NCBI RefSeq assembly: GCF_020520425.1
Contig: NC_079489.1
Location: forward strand, 15,586,001 to 15,650,000
Length of the DNA: 64,000 nt
Direction: 5' to 3'
DNA from: Spinacia oleracea
Lineage: Eukaryota; Streptophyta; Magnoliopsida; Caryophyllales; Amaranthaceae
The translations under genes and the position numbers were made by a program. Every line of letters begins with the position of its first letter. Position 1 is the first letter of the stretch. Below, piece by piece: positions 50,013-61,313 of this stretch. The notes under the pieces are model-generated. The model had not been told where the DNA came from. It saw nothing but the letters and a program-made list of their open reading frames with translations, and made no database searches.

Positions 50013-50140
50013 TCCATGCAAGCGTAATTGCTTTTCATCTCGCATCTTGACACTCCGAGCATTACCTATACAATTAAGACAAACACAAGGGTAGAAAATC
50101 GGAAAATATAAAATAAATAAAAGATAAAATAGTAAAACCT

Positions 50141-50152
50141 AATAATAATAAT

Positions 50153-50184
<32 letters not shown>
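50141..50184. repeat. AAT/AAC microsatellite
   Basis: aataataataat followed by an uninterrupted (aac)n run, inside generally A-rich sequence (50090-50600) with no gene. Confidence 0.9.
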
Positions 50185-50191
<7 letters not shown>

Positions 50192-50609
50192 TTTTAATAG
50201 AAATAATATAGAAAAATAATAATGAAAACTAACATAATTAAACTATAAAATTATAAAACAAAATAAAAAATAAATTACGAAATCAAAATCTAAAAAATAA
50301 AAAAAATTAGCTAAAAACGCTAAACTAAGCTATAAATAATTAAAATGATAAAGTAAGAAAATAAAGACTAAAATGCTAAATATAGAATAAATGACTCGAA
50401 TAATGCCTAAATGACTACCCTGTGAGTAACATAAATGTCACTCATCAATAATAAATATGCACATGTACGATTTGTACATTTCATTAAATTGTACCTACAA
50501 AATAAATAAAATAGAAATAATAAAATAAATATATTGCACAAATCGTATAGGTATCCACTCAAATCATAATGAAAACCTTAGTCTAACAGACTGGGCTCTT
50601 CACTATACC

Positions 50610-51200
50610 CGACTTTTTTTAAGCCATGATGGAAAGGAAGGGGATACATTGCCTTGCCTCTTTTTGGGTTTATGGGTCAGGAGGAATAACCAAATTTTCA
50701 AAGGTCGGGATAGGGACTACGCATCAGTTCTGGCTAATATCAATGTTGCGTTAGAAACACTATCATACTTTCGCTTTCATGAGGAATCACGACTTACAGT
50801 TTCAACCCTTTGCGGGATCTTTTTACCCTCCAAGGTTCCTTCATGTTCAAATTGGTCGACAACAATGTTCGAATACAAACATCACCTGCATTCAAGTAGA
50901 CGGAGCGTGGACGAAACATTCTAAAAGAGCAGGTATGGTTTGGATTTTGAATCAACAAAATTTCCTTAATGGCGATATTATAGGTGGATGTGATTTAGGA
51001 ATGTCTCACTCACCATTCAAACAGAAGCTTCTGCGTGTTTAAAAGGGATGGAATAAGCTCTCGTTTCTTCACTTGCAAGTATAGCAATCTACACAGACTC
51101 CGCAAGCCTTGCCACTAATCTCAAGAAGGGGAAAGGTCGGATGTCCAACCGAATTAGACGTTAGCAACTATTCTAAAACGGGGAAAGGATTTTAACTAAT
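50610..51200 (+). pseudogene. LINE C-terminal RNase H remnant
   Basis: The frames contain WVRRNNQIFKG (the end of a zf-RVT linker), then VDGAWTKHSKRAGMVWILN, EASACLKGM and IAIYTDSASLATNL. These are the Asp, Glu and Asp motifs of the RVT_3/RNase H domain at the C-terminus of many plant L1 ORF2 proteins. The frame shifts near 51020 and a stop follows. The rest of the element is missing. This domain was not seen in the LINE at 31.9-36.7 kb, so it comes from a different lineage. Confidence 0.7.
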
Positions 51201-51351
51201 GTGATATATGTAAGGTTGATCGGGACTAGGTAAGATCAGCGCACAATCTAGCTCAAGTTGCGGTGATGGAGAGACTACTTTTGTTAGGGTGAGACTTTGG
51301 GATCTAGCCAGACGAGATTTTATTTGCTTTTTTTCCCTTACTTTCCTGAAT

Positions 51352-51390
51352 GTAGAGAGAGAGAGAGGGGGGGAGGGAGAGAAAGAGAAC
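51352..51390. repeat. GA-rich microsatellite
   Basis: agagagagagag followed by G-rich purine sequence. Confidence 0.7.
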
Positions 51391-51519
51391 TCCAATTTCA
51401 CATTCTTTCTCCCCCTACTAATGAGGTATTAACTTAGTGATTAAAACAGGTAATGAGGGCACCTTTAAGATAGGTCTCAGGATTGAATCCCCTCTCCCTC
51501 ATTTGTAATTGTTTTATGA

Positions 51520-52427
51520 TAATGCAGCTTTATGCAAAGTATTGATTTAATGAATTATTCCTGAAAGAAATGATTTTATGAAATAACAATATTTAATGGT
51601 TTATTAAACCACCCTGAATGAATGAGATTTTCCTGATTAATGTTCCATTAAAAGAAATGTAAACATGATAAATGAAAGTGTAAGAACTTGTCAAGTTCCC
51701 CTGATATGGAGCCCCTGATAAGAAGCACTGGCTTCCCCTGATATGGAACCAAGGTTCCCCCCTGATAAGAAGCACTGGCTTCCCCTGATATGGAACCAAG
51801 GTTCCCCTGATAAGAAGCACTGGCTTCCCCTGTTATGGAGCATTGGCTCCCCCTGTTATGAAGCACTGGCTTCCCCTGTTCGTAGGAGACGTCCTACCAT
51901 GTTTTCATGTAAAGTCCTGACGACCAGAATAATACTGTTAAAAGAAAATAAGGTTAAAGAAATGATGTTCCTGAAATGATATTCCTGAAATAATGTTTCT
52001 GAAAATGATGATTTATGAAATGTTTTACTATATTCTATTCTTCCTGTTTATTAAATAAAATGAATTGAAATGATGTTACGATGCTAGGGTAACTCGTTAC
52101 TGAGTCTTCTGCTCACCGTTTTGTTTTCTGTTTTAGGTACTACTGGGGACCACGGAAACGAATAGTGGCAAGGATTTCACTATAGCTATGTCTCCTAAGT
52201 TATTGTTAAGTTGTAACAAGTTCCAGTAAAGATTCTTGATTAAGTTACGTACTTTTCTTAAGGAATTAAAAAGGATTATTGTGTTATTTGGAGAATTAAT
52301 AGTAATTATTATGATGGTTGCCTTGTAATTCCCAAGAGGGAGTTACGGCAGTAATGTCCCGACCGAATTAGGTTAATTCCGCTGCTAAGTACTCCTTAAT
52401 AAGTGAATTAGAGGTCGGGGCGTTACA
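51520..52427. mobile_element. Ty3-type LTR remnant (3' end)
   Basis: It ends gaggtcggggcgttaca, the complement of a TGTAACGCCCCGACC LTR start, and contains the segment gttactgagtcttctgctcaccg typical of large plant Ty3 LTRs. The left boundary and target duplication were not found, so it may be a truncated or solo LTR. Confidence 0.55.
51690..51880. repeat. Degenerate tandem repeat, about 55-60 bp unit
   Basis: Repeated block cccctgataagaagcactgg followed by cttcccctgatatggaacca, three to four partial copies. It lies within the presumed LTR sequence that ends at 52427. Confidence 0.8.
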
Positions 52428-52848
52428 ATGGGCCTGCGGGAGGCTGAGATATGGGCCCCGAAATTGTGATCCGAGCCCATTTGAGGGTTTGTGTTTGAGG
52501 GTATTTGAGTAATTTCCGCTAAAAGGGGTATTTTGGTAATTTATGTAAAAGTGGGTCCCACAGGGGGCCGAACAGCTTCTTTAGCATTGTTATCTTCCCC
52601 AAAAGAGTGGCTTATATCTGAGATTGGTGCCTTAGAAACATTATACTTCACTTCATCTTTCCTCTCAACTCTCAAGAATACAGTCAGTCTCTCCTGCTTT
52701 CCATTTGATTTCTGCCATCAACTTGTTGTTCTCTACTAGGCATAGGACTATAGGAGGAGTAGCTTCAATCTTTTTCTTCGGCAAAACTTCATCTTTGACT
52801 GTCCCATTCTTTAGCAAAAGGTGTTCAAACTTTTACCTCAGGAATTCG

Positions 52849-53960
52849 CTAGTGTTTCTGCACATAATACCACATACAAAGTAAAAGATCAAAAGTTTGA
52901 GGGATAAAAAGAAACAAGTTGATTTTCTTGAAATTTCAATTCCACTAAAGACAGCAGAAAAGGCAACATAACCAGAATTTATGGCACAAAAGGAACGATA
53001 CCTGATTCGGAATGAAAACTGACAGGACAAAGAATTACCTGCTCAGTAATGGAAGAACTAGCCGCCCTACTTTCCCATCTTAACGTAAATCTGGCTGCTA
53101 TTTCTTCGAATAATGTCATGTTTTTCTCCATACAAGGTGGTTTGGGAGTTATGTTCTGCACAAACTGCAGTACCAGAAACAAACTTATTAACTGCAAAAT
53201 GTAAGCAAGATAGCTGCACACGTGCTGAGTCATTCTGATTTGTGAATTACCTTTTGGTTCATATAGTACTCCAAAGAGTTTTGTATCTTCCCTGGAACAA
53301 GTCTCTGATTTCATGAAGCTCGAGTAGATCCGAAAATTTTGCAGCAGGAAACATTAAGAAAGCTACAACCTCCCTTCAGTCATCAGGGCATTATCTGTTA
53401 TCATCTGTTATCAGCAGTGAAGTTGCAACAATAAGTTCAAACTATCTCAAGGATAAAGATCCTGTTTGGGATGGGTTTAAACTGGCTAGGTCAATAACAG
53501 CATAACCATGCTGCAGCCACCAACAAAAGTTATCATTAGTCGGGGCAAGGGTTGGATATAGTAACAGTCATCCAACCATAATATCTATATCTGGTGAAAT
53601 GCAACATTATTGTAAATCAGATTGAGTAGTAGATTCCCATAACAGAGAGTAAAGAGTAAACTGAAATCATATTTATAGGCATGTGTCAAGGAAGGTTTAC
53701 CAAATAAATGAGGTAGCATGGTGGAAAATATCTGTTGCTTACAGGCATTATGGTCACAGCCTGATCAAACAGAACCCAACAAATGTAATCAACATACAAC
53801 CGTGTTAGCCTGTAAAGTGCAATTCTTCCTTGTAGCTCAGACATGAATCCACCTAAAAAACCCACTCTAGTCATTTACCTTCTACATTTAACCATGATCA
53901 AAGTTAAAATAAAAATTTCATATCTACCAGAATATTCAAATAACATATATGACAATCCAG
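52849..53960 (-). CDS. 3' exons of an unrecognised minus-strand gene
   Basis: Five exons share one reading frame with GT-AG junctions: 53960-53928, 53852-53743, 53304-53251, 53164-53039, and 52857-52849 with the stop codon TAG. The protein end contains LSYMLFEYSGGFMSEL, then RLTRLYVDYICWVLFDQAV, LVPGKIQNSLEYYMNQK and MTLFEEIAARFTLRWESRAA, and ends TEQKH. I do not recognise the family. The sequence is neither repeat-derived nor low-complexity and looks like conserved host protein. Consistent phase across five exons argues for a real gene, or a recently lost one. Upstream exons are uncertain (see next entry). Confidence 0.55.
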
Positions 53961-54154
53961 CTGACATTATACAGAAGCAGAGTCAGGGGAAGGGGAAGAA
54001 GTATGCGGATTTGCTGCATGCAGAAATTGTATAAGAGATATGCAGTGTAACATAGTCATGCCAATCAGACAGACATATGCCACATTAACAAATGATAGGA
54101 CGTCAATAAGATATTAATTACAAAAATTAGCGCTTCATCTAGCCATCAGCTTAC

Positions 54155-56866
54155 AGGTTTGTGTATCTTGCCCATGCGGATTCAATTTCGAGCAAACAAT
54201 GAACTTCGATTTGAGGGATCTTCCACCCGGATACGATTATTGGTGTTACAAATCTGCAGAAATACATACCTGACCCCTGAGAATTACTGAGACAATAGGG
54301 AAGTAAAGACTAAGGTGACCCAACAAACTGAAGTGCAGAAATTTGTACCAAAACAAATGGTCAAAAGCAATGCCCTCAAAATACAAGGCAAAGCAAGAAT
54401 AACCTATATACATAAGCATTGTATATTCACATGCCATTTCAAAGTCCAATAACTACCTAAACAAAAGTCAACACTGATCCTTCCTAGTTCATTTTCACCC
54501 ACTCCCATCTAAGTGATTAAGCCCGAGAGCTCCAGGGCCCAGGTGAGAGGATGAATACTAGCCCCTAGAGTCGAATAACATGATGCAGAAGGAATCATTT
54601 CATGCATGCATCTATATAAGTAGTCACTAACCTTGTATAGATCTTCTTTGATAAATTCCATGAGGGGTAATACCAATAAAATGTCTTGATTGTCTGATAT
54701 ATCACCAATAACACACGGGAATTTAGGGAATAATTGAGATGTAAATGCCATTCCCACAAGTCCGAGCACTCAACTATTTCGAGATAACCTCGGGATAAGA
54801 ACTCGGGCTGCACAATTTCATATTAAGTGGATAATCAACTAACAACCTTTGAAACAATTTAATAAAACAACTCTGATAAAAAGAATTAGAACATTTGATC
54901 ACATGGATGTACTACCAAGTACCAAAATTCAATATTGCAACTGAAAAATCCCAAGTCCGGAGACAAGTTGTTTCAGTGATTCTAGGGTGACCAACATGGA
55001 CTTTAAAGTAAATGCTTGCAAGTTAAAATACATGGGATTCGGCACCTGATCATCTGCATGGGTGGATGAAGTGTTTCCTAAAACCTCGTTTTAATGACAG
55101 GAATTACATGGTATAGAAATTCAAACTACACATAAGTATATAAAAATCCCCTTAATTTTTGTGGAATCTATTCTAAAATTCCAAGGAGGATCAACAATAT
55201 GTGAGCAAGTGGTTACATATCAGAATACTATTTATGTGGCAAGCAATGAATTACTTGAGCAGAAAAAAGAATCTAGAACCTACACTAGCAGTCTACCAGT
55301 GACATCTCAGTTAAAACTTAAAACTAGAACCTACCCCTTTGAAGAACATTCATTCACAAATTGACATTTGACTCTCCAGAGCTGTTTTTGTCATGGCTGA
55401 CATTTTGTTCAAGGTTTCCAGTAGTATATAAAGAGACCTTTATCATAAAGAGGATCAATAGGCGTTTTCTGTTTGCATCCCTGATTCTGAAACATCCTGA
55501 GGAATCTTGTTTCCATGGCTTTGAACACCGTTCATGCATTTTCACAGGACTGTGAACTCGAATGTTGGAAAGGTTTGGCTGCAGAACCCTTCTTCTTATC
55601 AGCCTTTGCTTTCTCCAGCCGCTTCTTCAAGCTATCGACACAAAAATCAGCCTCGAGTTTATCACATCTGACAATAGACCTGATGTAACTTATCTCAAAA
55701 CTCAAAAGTGCTGGCTTCATCCTGAGATGTCAAGTAGCATCCATAGTCAGAAACAAAAGTTATTGCCAAATAATAAACGATAAACCAATGAAAAGAAGAA
55801 AACAAGGTTCTTCAATTCCACCTAGCAATTTGTTATGATGATGTCAGAGCAGAGTGCATGAGAATTAGTGGAGGAGTTGTTTAGAAGCGTGAAATCCTAT
55901 TATCAGTTGAATAAAATCCTTTTAATTACTCTGATCAGTTGAATACAATCCTATTATCTGGCCTTAATCCTATTTCCTGCTTGTTTATTGTTGACAGAAT
56001 ATTGCTTAGGCTTTCTTAACTGCCTGTTTGAAGTTGATTCTTAGCAGTGTTGCAACAATGTCTCCAAGGTACTAATACGATAAGGTGAACTACTAAAGAA
56101 ATCAAACAAAGTAACAACTTATAGAAGCTAATATGCCTGGGTACAAGGGTTTTCAGACACCTCAGGTCCTCACTTATGGTATGCGACTTAAATGGACTTA
56201 AATGGCTACACAGACTCCTGCCACTATACAACAATGAAGCTGGAGAGCTTGTTTCATTTCTTCTTTTAATGCATATGGACCTTTATACTCCCCACATCCC
56301 ATCAACGTTTATGGAAAATATTCATTATTGAGCAGAAAAGAAACCAAATAGGCGTTCAGGGAAGATATAATTTCAATAAACCGTTAAAAAGCATATCAAT
56401 GGAAGTTGGTTTTAAGAAAGAAAGTAACCTTTGATTCAAGTTAATAATGCAGCACAGCCAAGAGAAGAGATGATAATCTAAATGGTCAAATACAATTTCT
56501 TTGGTCAATAAACTCTTAAATTATAATTATGATAGTATATTTATATTTTACTGCATATAGAAGCTAGAAGCTATAATAATTAAAAGGTGCACTGATTGTT
56601 TACCTCCCTTATTGCAATGGAAGGATCCATTGCATCCATATCTCCAGGAAGTTTTGTTAATGAAATCAATGATCAGTGTTCTGCATTCGTATACTTCTAA
56701 TGAAATAATAGTGCCATAAACTTATAGAAAGAGTACCTCCTTGTCAAGCACAAACTACCTGTAAATGGTTCATTGTTGCCACTGAAATTCAACTCTTCCG
56801 ATATCAATTACTTTAAGCTCAGCATCCCTTCCCGAAACCCCCACCACTTCAGTTCGAACCCTAATC
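54155..56866 (-). other. Possible upstream exons of the same unrecognised gene
   Basis: Exon-like minus-strand pieces with splice sites: 54253-54155 (FVTPIIVSGWKIPQIEVHCL...), 54790-54640, 55720-55440 (IRSIVRCDKLEADF...KKRLEKAKADKKK, then a TGA, then in the same frame FKAMETRFLRMFQNQGCKQK), 56640-56605 (MDAMDPSIAIRE) and 56866-56750. The piece at 54253-54155 ends one base out of phase with the next good exon at 53960, and the TGA near 55527 interrupts the longest piece. So either I have misjudged some boundaries or the gene is decaying. No function can be given. Confidence 0.35.
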
Positions 56867-57251
56867 CTAAAAAATGGGTGATATAGGAAAGGCTTAATTG
56901 CTGAAGATTTACTAGAAGATGATAATGTTTGGGATACAGGTATCAGACAATACCTCAGGCCCAGGGTAATAGTATATGCTATACAAGGGTGCTAGGAGAT
57001 ACAGTATTCCAAAAGAAAGGCATTGGTGTTTGAGTTGGTTTATGGAAACTTCCTCATAATGCGCAAGGCAATCTTTTTAATTACTTCCAGCCCTAGAACT
57101 GAAAAGTATATTGTTATCGTAGGTCACAAAAATGTTGGGATGCAAAGCGCAATAATTTCCAACCATCACATACACAGTCAATCTCACCTTGCACACATAT
57201 TAAAATAAGGTCTAGATCAAACCAAGATTTGCTTCTATTTAAATAAGGTGT

Positions 57252-59366
57252 CTACAGAAGGGCATCATCCTCCTGATCAATGACATCTACACCAGAGATC
57301 AGCAAATCCAGGACATTGTATATATGATCACCATCTGGATGTGATTTATCCCCAGAAACAAATGTTGAAACCTCATCCTTAATCTTAATCCATGATGACC
57401 CTGTCTCTTTTACTACCCCTTCAGATCTCATCACCTTTCTAATATCCGCTGCTTCTCTCCACTTCCCTTTTGCAGAGTAAATGTTAGCTAAGGTAGTAAG
57501 TGTCCCAGCACAATGAGGATTATGCTCAAGAATCCTTTCAGCTGCATGTCTAGCACGCTCAACATCACCATGAATTCTACATGCTCTCAGCAAAGTTGAC
57601 CAGATAACCTCATCTACTTCGTATGACATTGTATTGATCATTTTATCAGCTTCCGTGAGCCTTCCAGCTCTGCATAAGAGGTCAATCATGCAGCCGTAAT
57701 GTTCCTTAGACGGCCTAATTTGAAACTTTTGGGTCATAGAATTAAAATAGCTATAACCCAAATCTACAAGTCCTGCATGACTACAAGCAGAGAGAACTCC
57801 AATGAATGTCACAGCATCTGGCCTCAGACCAGCTTGCAGCATTTTGTTGAACAAATCTAAAGCTTTTAGGCTGTCACCATGTTCAGCAAATCCATTTACC
57901 ATGGAAGTCCATGACACAACATCATCATTGCTTGTACCACTGTATATCTTTGAAGCATCTTTTATGCATCCACATTTGGAATACATAGTAATTAGTGCAC
58001 TTTGTATCAAAGATTTGTGTTCTAATCCACCTTTCAAAATATAACCATGTAGTTGCCTACCCTGTTCCAGAACTGCCATACTTCCTGAGACGCTCAACAT
58101 ACTAGCAAAAGCAAATTCGGTAGGTTTTGGCCCTTCCTTCCTCATCCATGAGAAATAATCAAACGCTTCTTTGCCATAACCAGCTTGAGAATATCCTGTA
58201 ATTATGCTGGTCCATGAAATAATATCTTTCTTAGTAATAGTTTCAAAAATTAAAGATGCTGATTTTAACTGCCCACATCTTGAATACAATGTCATGACTG
58301 AATTTGCAACTGATAGAGCATCCACAGAACCAGTTTTCATTACATGACCATGTAATTGTTCACCCCAGATAACTCTACCCAGATGTGCACAAGCAGTAAT
58401 TACAGCTGCAAATGTATATTCATTAGGCCTCACTTCGGAGTCTCTCATTCGCTTAAACTGTTGAACAGCAATCTCTTCTTTACCCATCTGAACATAGGAA
58501 GTAATGAGCGAGGTCCATCCAACAACATCAGGAATCCCTATTCTTCCAAACAAGCACATCCCATATTCCAACTTCCCACATTTATTGTACATGGTAGCAA
58601 GTGTGTTCACCACATAAGAGCCCAAATCAAAACCCTTCTTCATAACTTGTGTATGGATTTCCTTGCCACGTTCCAGATCACATATATCAGCACAAGCCTT
58701 CAATGCAATAGCAAAACTAAATGCATCACAGTGTAAACCAGAGCACCACATTTCAGAAAAATACAACAGCCCTTCTTTACAATAACCAGCTTTAACAAGT
58801 CCTGTTATGATGGCGGTCCAGGAAACTACATTCCTCTCTGGCATCTCGTCGAAAACCCGACAACTCTCAGAAATATTACCGGATTTAGCATACATGTCCA
58901 GAAGTGAACTTCCCACAAACACAGAATTAACAAGACCATTCTTAACACAAACCCCATGCAACAATCTCCCATTAGTTAGACTATGATTAAGTCCACAAGC
59001 TTTCAGAGCTAAACTTAGTACAAATGGGTCAAGTCTAATATAAGGCTCAACCCACATTCTGGAAAACAAATGCAAACCCTCGTCATAGTTTGAGGCATTT
59101 ACATAACCAGATATTACGTTGGTCCAAGAAACCACATCTCTTTGCGGCATTTGGTCGAACAGTGTACGTGCATCTTCCAAATTACCAGCTTTTACAAGCT
59201 CCTTAAGCTGGAGATTAATTTCGAACACGTTTGTAATCTGGGTAGATTGTGTTGGTGGATTGATTTGCGTATTTATAACTGGAGATTCGAGATAATCAGC
59301 AGTAGAAATGGCTGATCCTGTGAAGTATCTCCTGACATGGTTTCTTGTCAACAGAATCATAGGCAA
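57252..59366 (-). CDS. PPR protein, PLS class with E/E+ end (At3g47840-like)
   Basis: An intronless frame of 704 residues, the usual form of plant PPR genes. Tandem P, L and S repeats run from residue ~50 to ~590 (FDQMPQRDVVSWTNVISGYV, FDEMPERNVVSWTAIITGLV and similar). E and E+ motifs follow (GCMIDLLCRAGRLTEAD, WSTLLRACRIHGD, then SWIKIKDEV, GDKSHPDGDHIY). No DYW deaminase domain is present. The N-terminal ~30 residues (LLTRNHVRRYFTG) are basic and Ser/Thr-rich, consistent with organelle import. Order and spacing match Arabidopsis At3g47840 as I know it. E-class PPR proteins guide C-to-U editing of organelle RNA; the target is not predictable from this alone. The start is the first ATG, followed directly by the transit-like segment. 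Confidence 0.93.
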   Translation of the reverse strand: MPMILLTRNHVRRYFTGSAISTADYLESPVINTQINPPTQSTQITNVFEINLQLKELVKAGNLEDARTLFDQMPQRDVVSWTNVISGYVNASNYDEGLHLFSRMWVEPYIRLDPFVLSLALKACGLNHSLTNGRLLHGVCVKNGLVNSVFVGSSLLDMYAKSGNISESCRVFDEMPERNVVSWTAIITGLVKAGYCKEGLLYFSEMWCSGLHCDAFSFAIALKACADICDLERGKEIHTQVMKKGFDLGSYVVNTLATMYNKCGKLEYGMCLFGRIGIPDVVGWTSLITSYVQMGKEEIAVQQFKRMRDSEVRPNEYTFAAVITACAHLGRVIWGEQLHGHVMKTGSVDALSVANSVMTLYSRCGQLKSASLIFETITKKDIISWTSIITGYSQAGYGKEAFDYFSWMRKEGPKPTEFAFASMLSVSGSMAVLEQGRQLHGYILKGGLEHKSLIQSALITMYSKCGCIKDASKIYSGTSNDDVVSWTSMVNGFAEHGDSLKALDLFNKMLQAGLRPDAVTFIGVLSACSHAGLVDLGYSYFNSMTQKFQIRPSKEHYGCMIDLLCRAGRLTEADKMINTMSYEVDEVIWSTLLRACRIHGDVERARHAAERILEHNPHCAGTLTTLANIYSAKGKWREAADIRKVMRSEGVVKETGSSWIKIKDEVSTFVSGDKSHPDGDHIYNVLDLLISGVDVIDQEDDALL

Positions 59367-59556
59367 TTAGGCACCCGCTAAAATACGGATACTTTGTTTT
59401 TGTTTGATAACCGCGGAATTAAGTATCGTCACTATCTCTCTCCTCACGGTGGTTCAGAGCGGGGGTGCCGCCGTGCCGGACTTAAGAGTGTGGCCGTGTG
59501 GGACAGAAGTGCGTCTGATCGTTTCAGGCTGCTTTCTTTGTTTTGTTTTTTTTCAG

Positions 59557-59611
59557 TTATGGATTTGAGTCAACTTGCACCAACCTTGTCGACCCGACCC
59601 GAACCCGAACC
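59557..59611 (+). CDS. First coding exon of a plus-strand gene, rest not seen
   Basis: A splice acceptor (ttttttttcag) precedes ATG at 59559. The exon encodes MDLSQLAPTLSTRPEPEP and ends at a consensus donor GTAAGT at 59612. It is divergent from the PPR gene, about 190 bases away. No continuing exon was found before the Tat-type retrotransposon begins at 60447, so the intron probably contains that insertion and the gene resumes beyond the window. The function cannot be told from 18 residues. Confidence 0.45.
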
Positions 59612-59683
59612 GTAAGTGAATCCTGAAATTATCCTACTCCGGATCTAAATTTTTCTCAAATACTGTATAATTTAATTGAGTCC

Positions 59684-59882
59684 GGATCCTCTAGAGTTTT
59701 AATAAAACTCTACAAGTTAGAGTTGTATCTAAACATTTAAAATCAATGACTCATACTCCGTATTGATGAGAAAAAATAGGGGGAATTTTGGAAAGATAAT
59801 ATATGAACCATTGATTTTTCATTCAATGGTTGATATGTTCAAACTCTACCTTATAGAGTTATTTTAGAACTTTAGAGGATCC
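59684..59882. mobile_element. MITE-like inverted repeat
   Basis: GGATCCTCTAGAGTTTTAAT on the left pairs with the complement of the right end (..TTTAGAGGATCC), about 199 bp in all. No clear target duplication, so the family is uncertain. Confidence 0.65.
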
Positions 59883-59981
59883 AAAACCAATTTAACTTGA
59901 CTTAAACCTCCCCGGCTTGTAAGTTTCCCTTTATTTCTTATAGTTATTGAAAAAATCTATACCTAGTATTTAAAAACTCAA

Positions 59982-60121
59982 ACCACTAACCTTATATCTT
60001 TTTTGTCATTAATCCACGTGTCACCTTTCATGTCTCCCTCCCCTGCTTTCTACCACTAACCTTATATCTTTTTTCTGATTAATCCACGTGTCACCTTTCA
60101 TGTCTCCCTCCCCTGTTTTCT
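59982..60121. repeat. 70-bp tandem duplication
   Basis: Two nearly identical copies start accactaaccttatatctt at 59982 and 60052, differing at a few bases. The remaining DNA up to 60446 shows no gene. Confidence 0.9.
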
Positions 60122-60446
60122 ACTTCATCTTTTACTACATCTCCTTCAATACTTCCTCTTCACTGTAACGATGGGATGATTTTCCAGACTTTTAGAATTC
60201 CCACAGGCCTTTCCTCTTCCTATTCTCCTTCAACCCATTTAACATTTACAAGTATTTAGCAATTAATTCATTACTTGACTCAAATTCAAATTCAAATTCA
60301 ATATCAATTTAATCAATTAAATTCTTACATTCCCCTTTCCAATTTTAATTAGACTGTTTCGATCAGCCATTTAAATAGAACCGTTAATTCAATTGTTGAG
60401 AAAAACGATTGAATGTCTGAAACAGTTCAAATTCAATAATAGGATG

Positions 60447-60875
60447 TGTTCCGGTGTTGTAAAGATGGAAACAATGGGCTTCGAATGAAGGCCCTTTCGT
60501 ATGTGTTGAAGATCTTGCTTGCTTGAATGAGTCGAGTCCGAATTCACCTGCACAAGAGCAAAGTCACTAGCCTCGGGGGTGTTTCCGAGGAAAGCCCCTC
60601 CGATGCCTAAGTAAGAATGATGCTCGGAATCTAGAGAGAAGTTCTCTAGAAGAGTAGTCTTAAGGCGATAAATTGGACGTACCTTGAGGTGTGAGCCTTG
60701 GCGGCCTATTTATAGTGTTTGCATAATAAATGCCCATAGGTCATTTATTGCTATTGGGCCTTGGGCCTTGATGGATGGCTGACTAGCCATTGGTAGGTTT
60801 GATGCTGTTTGTTTAGAGCCATTGGGTTTTGGACTTAGTGGCCCAATTGAGAATCAATTGGGAGCCCAAACAACA
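60447..60875 (-). repeat. LTR of the Tat-type element
   Basis: On the minus strand it starts TGTTGTTTGGGCTCCC and ends CACCGGAACA. It has a TATA box CTATAAATAG (plus-strand 60706-60715) followed by a G/C-rich leader (tcggaggggctttcctcgga) of the type seen in Tat-group LTRs. The target duplication cannot be checked because the other end is outside the window. Confidence 0.7.
60706..60715 (-). promoter_or_regulatory. TATA box of the retrotransposon LTR promoter
   Basis: CTATAAATAG on the minus strand, in the middle of the LTR at the expected U3/R position. Confidence 0.6.
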
Positions 60876-61051
60876 TGCCCCCCCAGACCCGGTCCATTTA
60901 GAATTAAATGGGTGGGTTTCCAGTTGTCAGAAGTCCAAAAGTTCCCTCTCTTTTTTTGAAAAGGGATGATTTGCATTGATGACAAGTGTTGGGATTTGCA
61001 TTGTGTCGTGGAGATCGTGGGTCGAAAGGAAGTTGATACGCTTCCCTTTTC

Positions 61052-61059
61052 TATAAATA
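61052..61059 (+). promoter_or_regulatory. TATA box of the antisense gene
   Basis: TATAAATA lies about 255 bases before the ATG at 61314, in the right orientation. It is followed by a C/T-rich leader (ctttctctctctttt). The antisense gene therefore seems to have its own promoter just inside the LTR. Confidence 0.55.
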
Positions 61060-61313
61060 CCGGGCGCTAAACTTCCTTCAAACTTTACTTTCTCTCTCTT
61101 TTAAACAAACTTCCTCTCTTTTCCCGGCGATCGCGGTTTTTGAGTTTCTTCAGATCTACGAAATTCGATCAGCTTTAGACTTCGGGAACTTGTGTTGTTC
61201 GTTTTATCGGTGAATTCCGCTTCGGAAAAAGGTAATTTGTTTCTGAATTCTCCTTACTTCTTCGTTCTTCCTTCTACTCCTCAATCTAAACCCTAGACCG
61301 AGAATTCGCGACC

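Larger units (their letters stand above)
37562..50019. mobile_element. Element B: composite Mutator-like element with protease and FAR1-type transposase genes
   Basis: Two convergent genes lie between palindromic ends. Left end, 37562-37586: CCTGGTCCA facing TGGACCAGG. Right end, 49977-50012: CCCTGGTCCA facing TGGACCGGG. The inner arms read outward as inverted terminal repeats (TGGACCAGGGTA on both sides). The pairing of a Ulp1-like protease gene with a MULE transposase recalls plant Ulp1-carrying MULEs (the Kaonashi type). A 9-bp direct repeat GGTCCATGC (37565-37573 and 50011-50019) has the right size for a Mutator target duplication but overlaps the palindromes, so the exact ends are uncertain. 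Almost all noncoding DNA inside carries the TAGTTAC-type motif, which stops near the element ends. Confidence 0.75.

Noticed and set aside
37565-50019. GGTCCATGC as a firm target duplication of element B
   Set aside because: It has the right size, but both copies overlap the terminal palindromes that already share GGTCCA, so it may be chance.
51421-51515. tRNA-derived SINE head or tRNA-like gene
   Set aside because: aggattgaatcccc resembles a pol III B box, but no convincing A box or cloverleaf fold was found.
54120-54255. Plus-strand Cys-containing frame (CPCGFNFEQTMNF)
   Set aside because: The opposite strand gives an open piece with a good acceptor and donor, next to other minus-strand exons.
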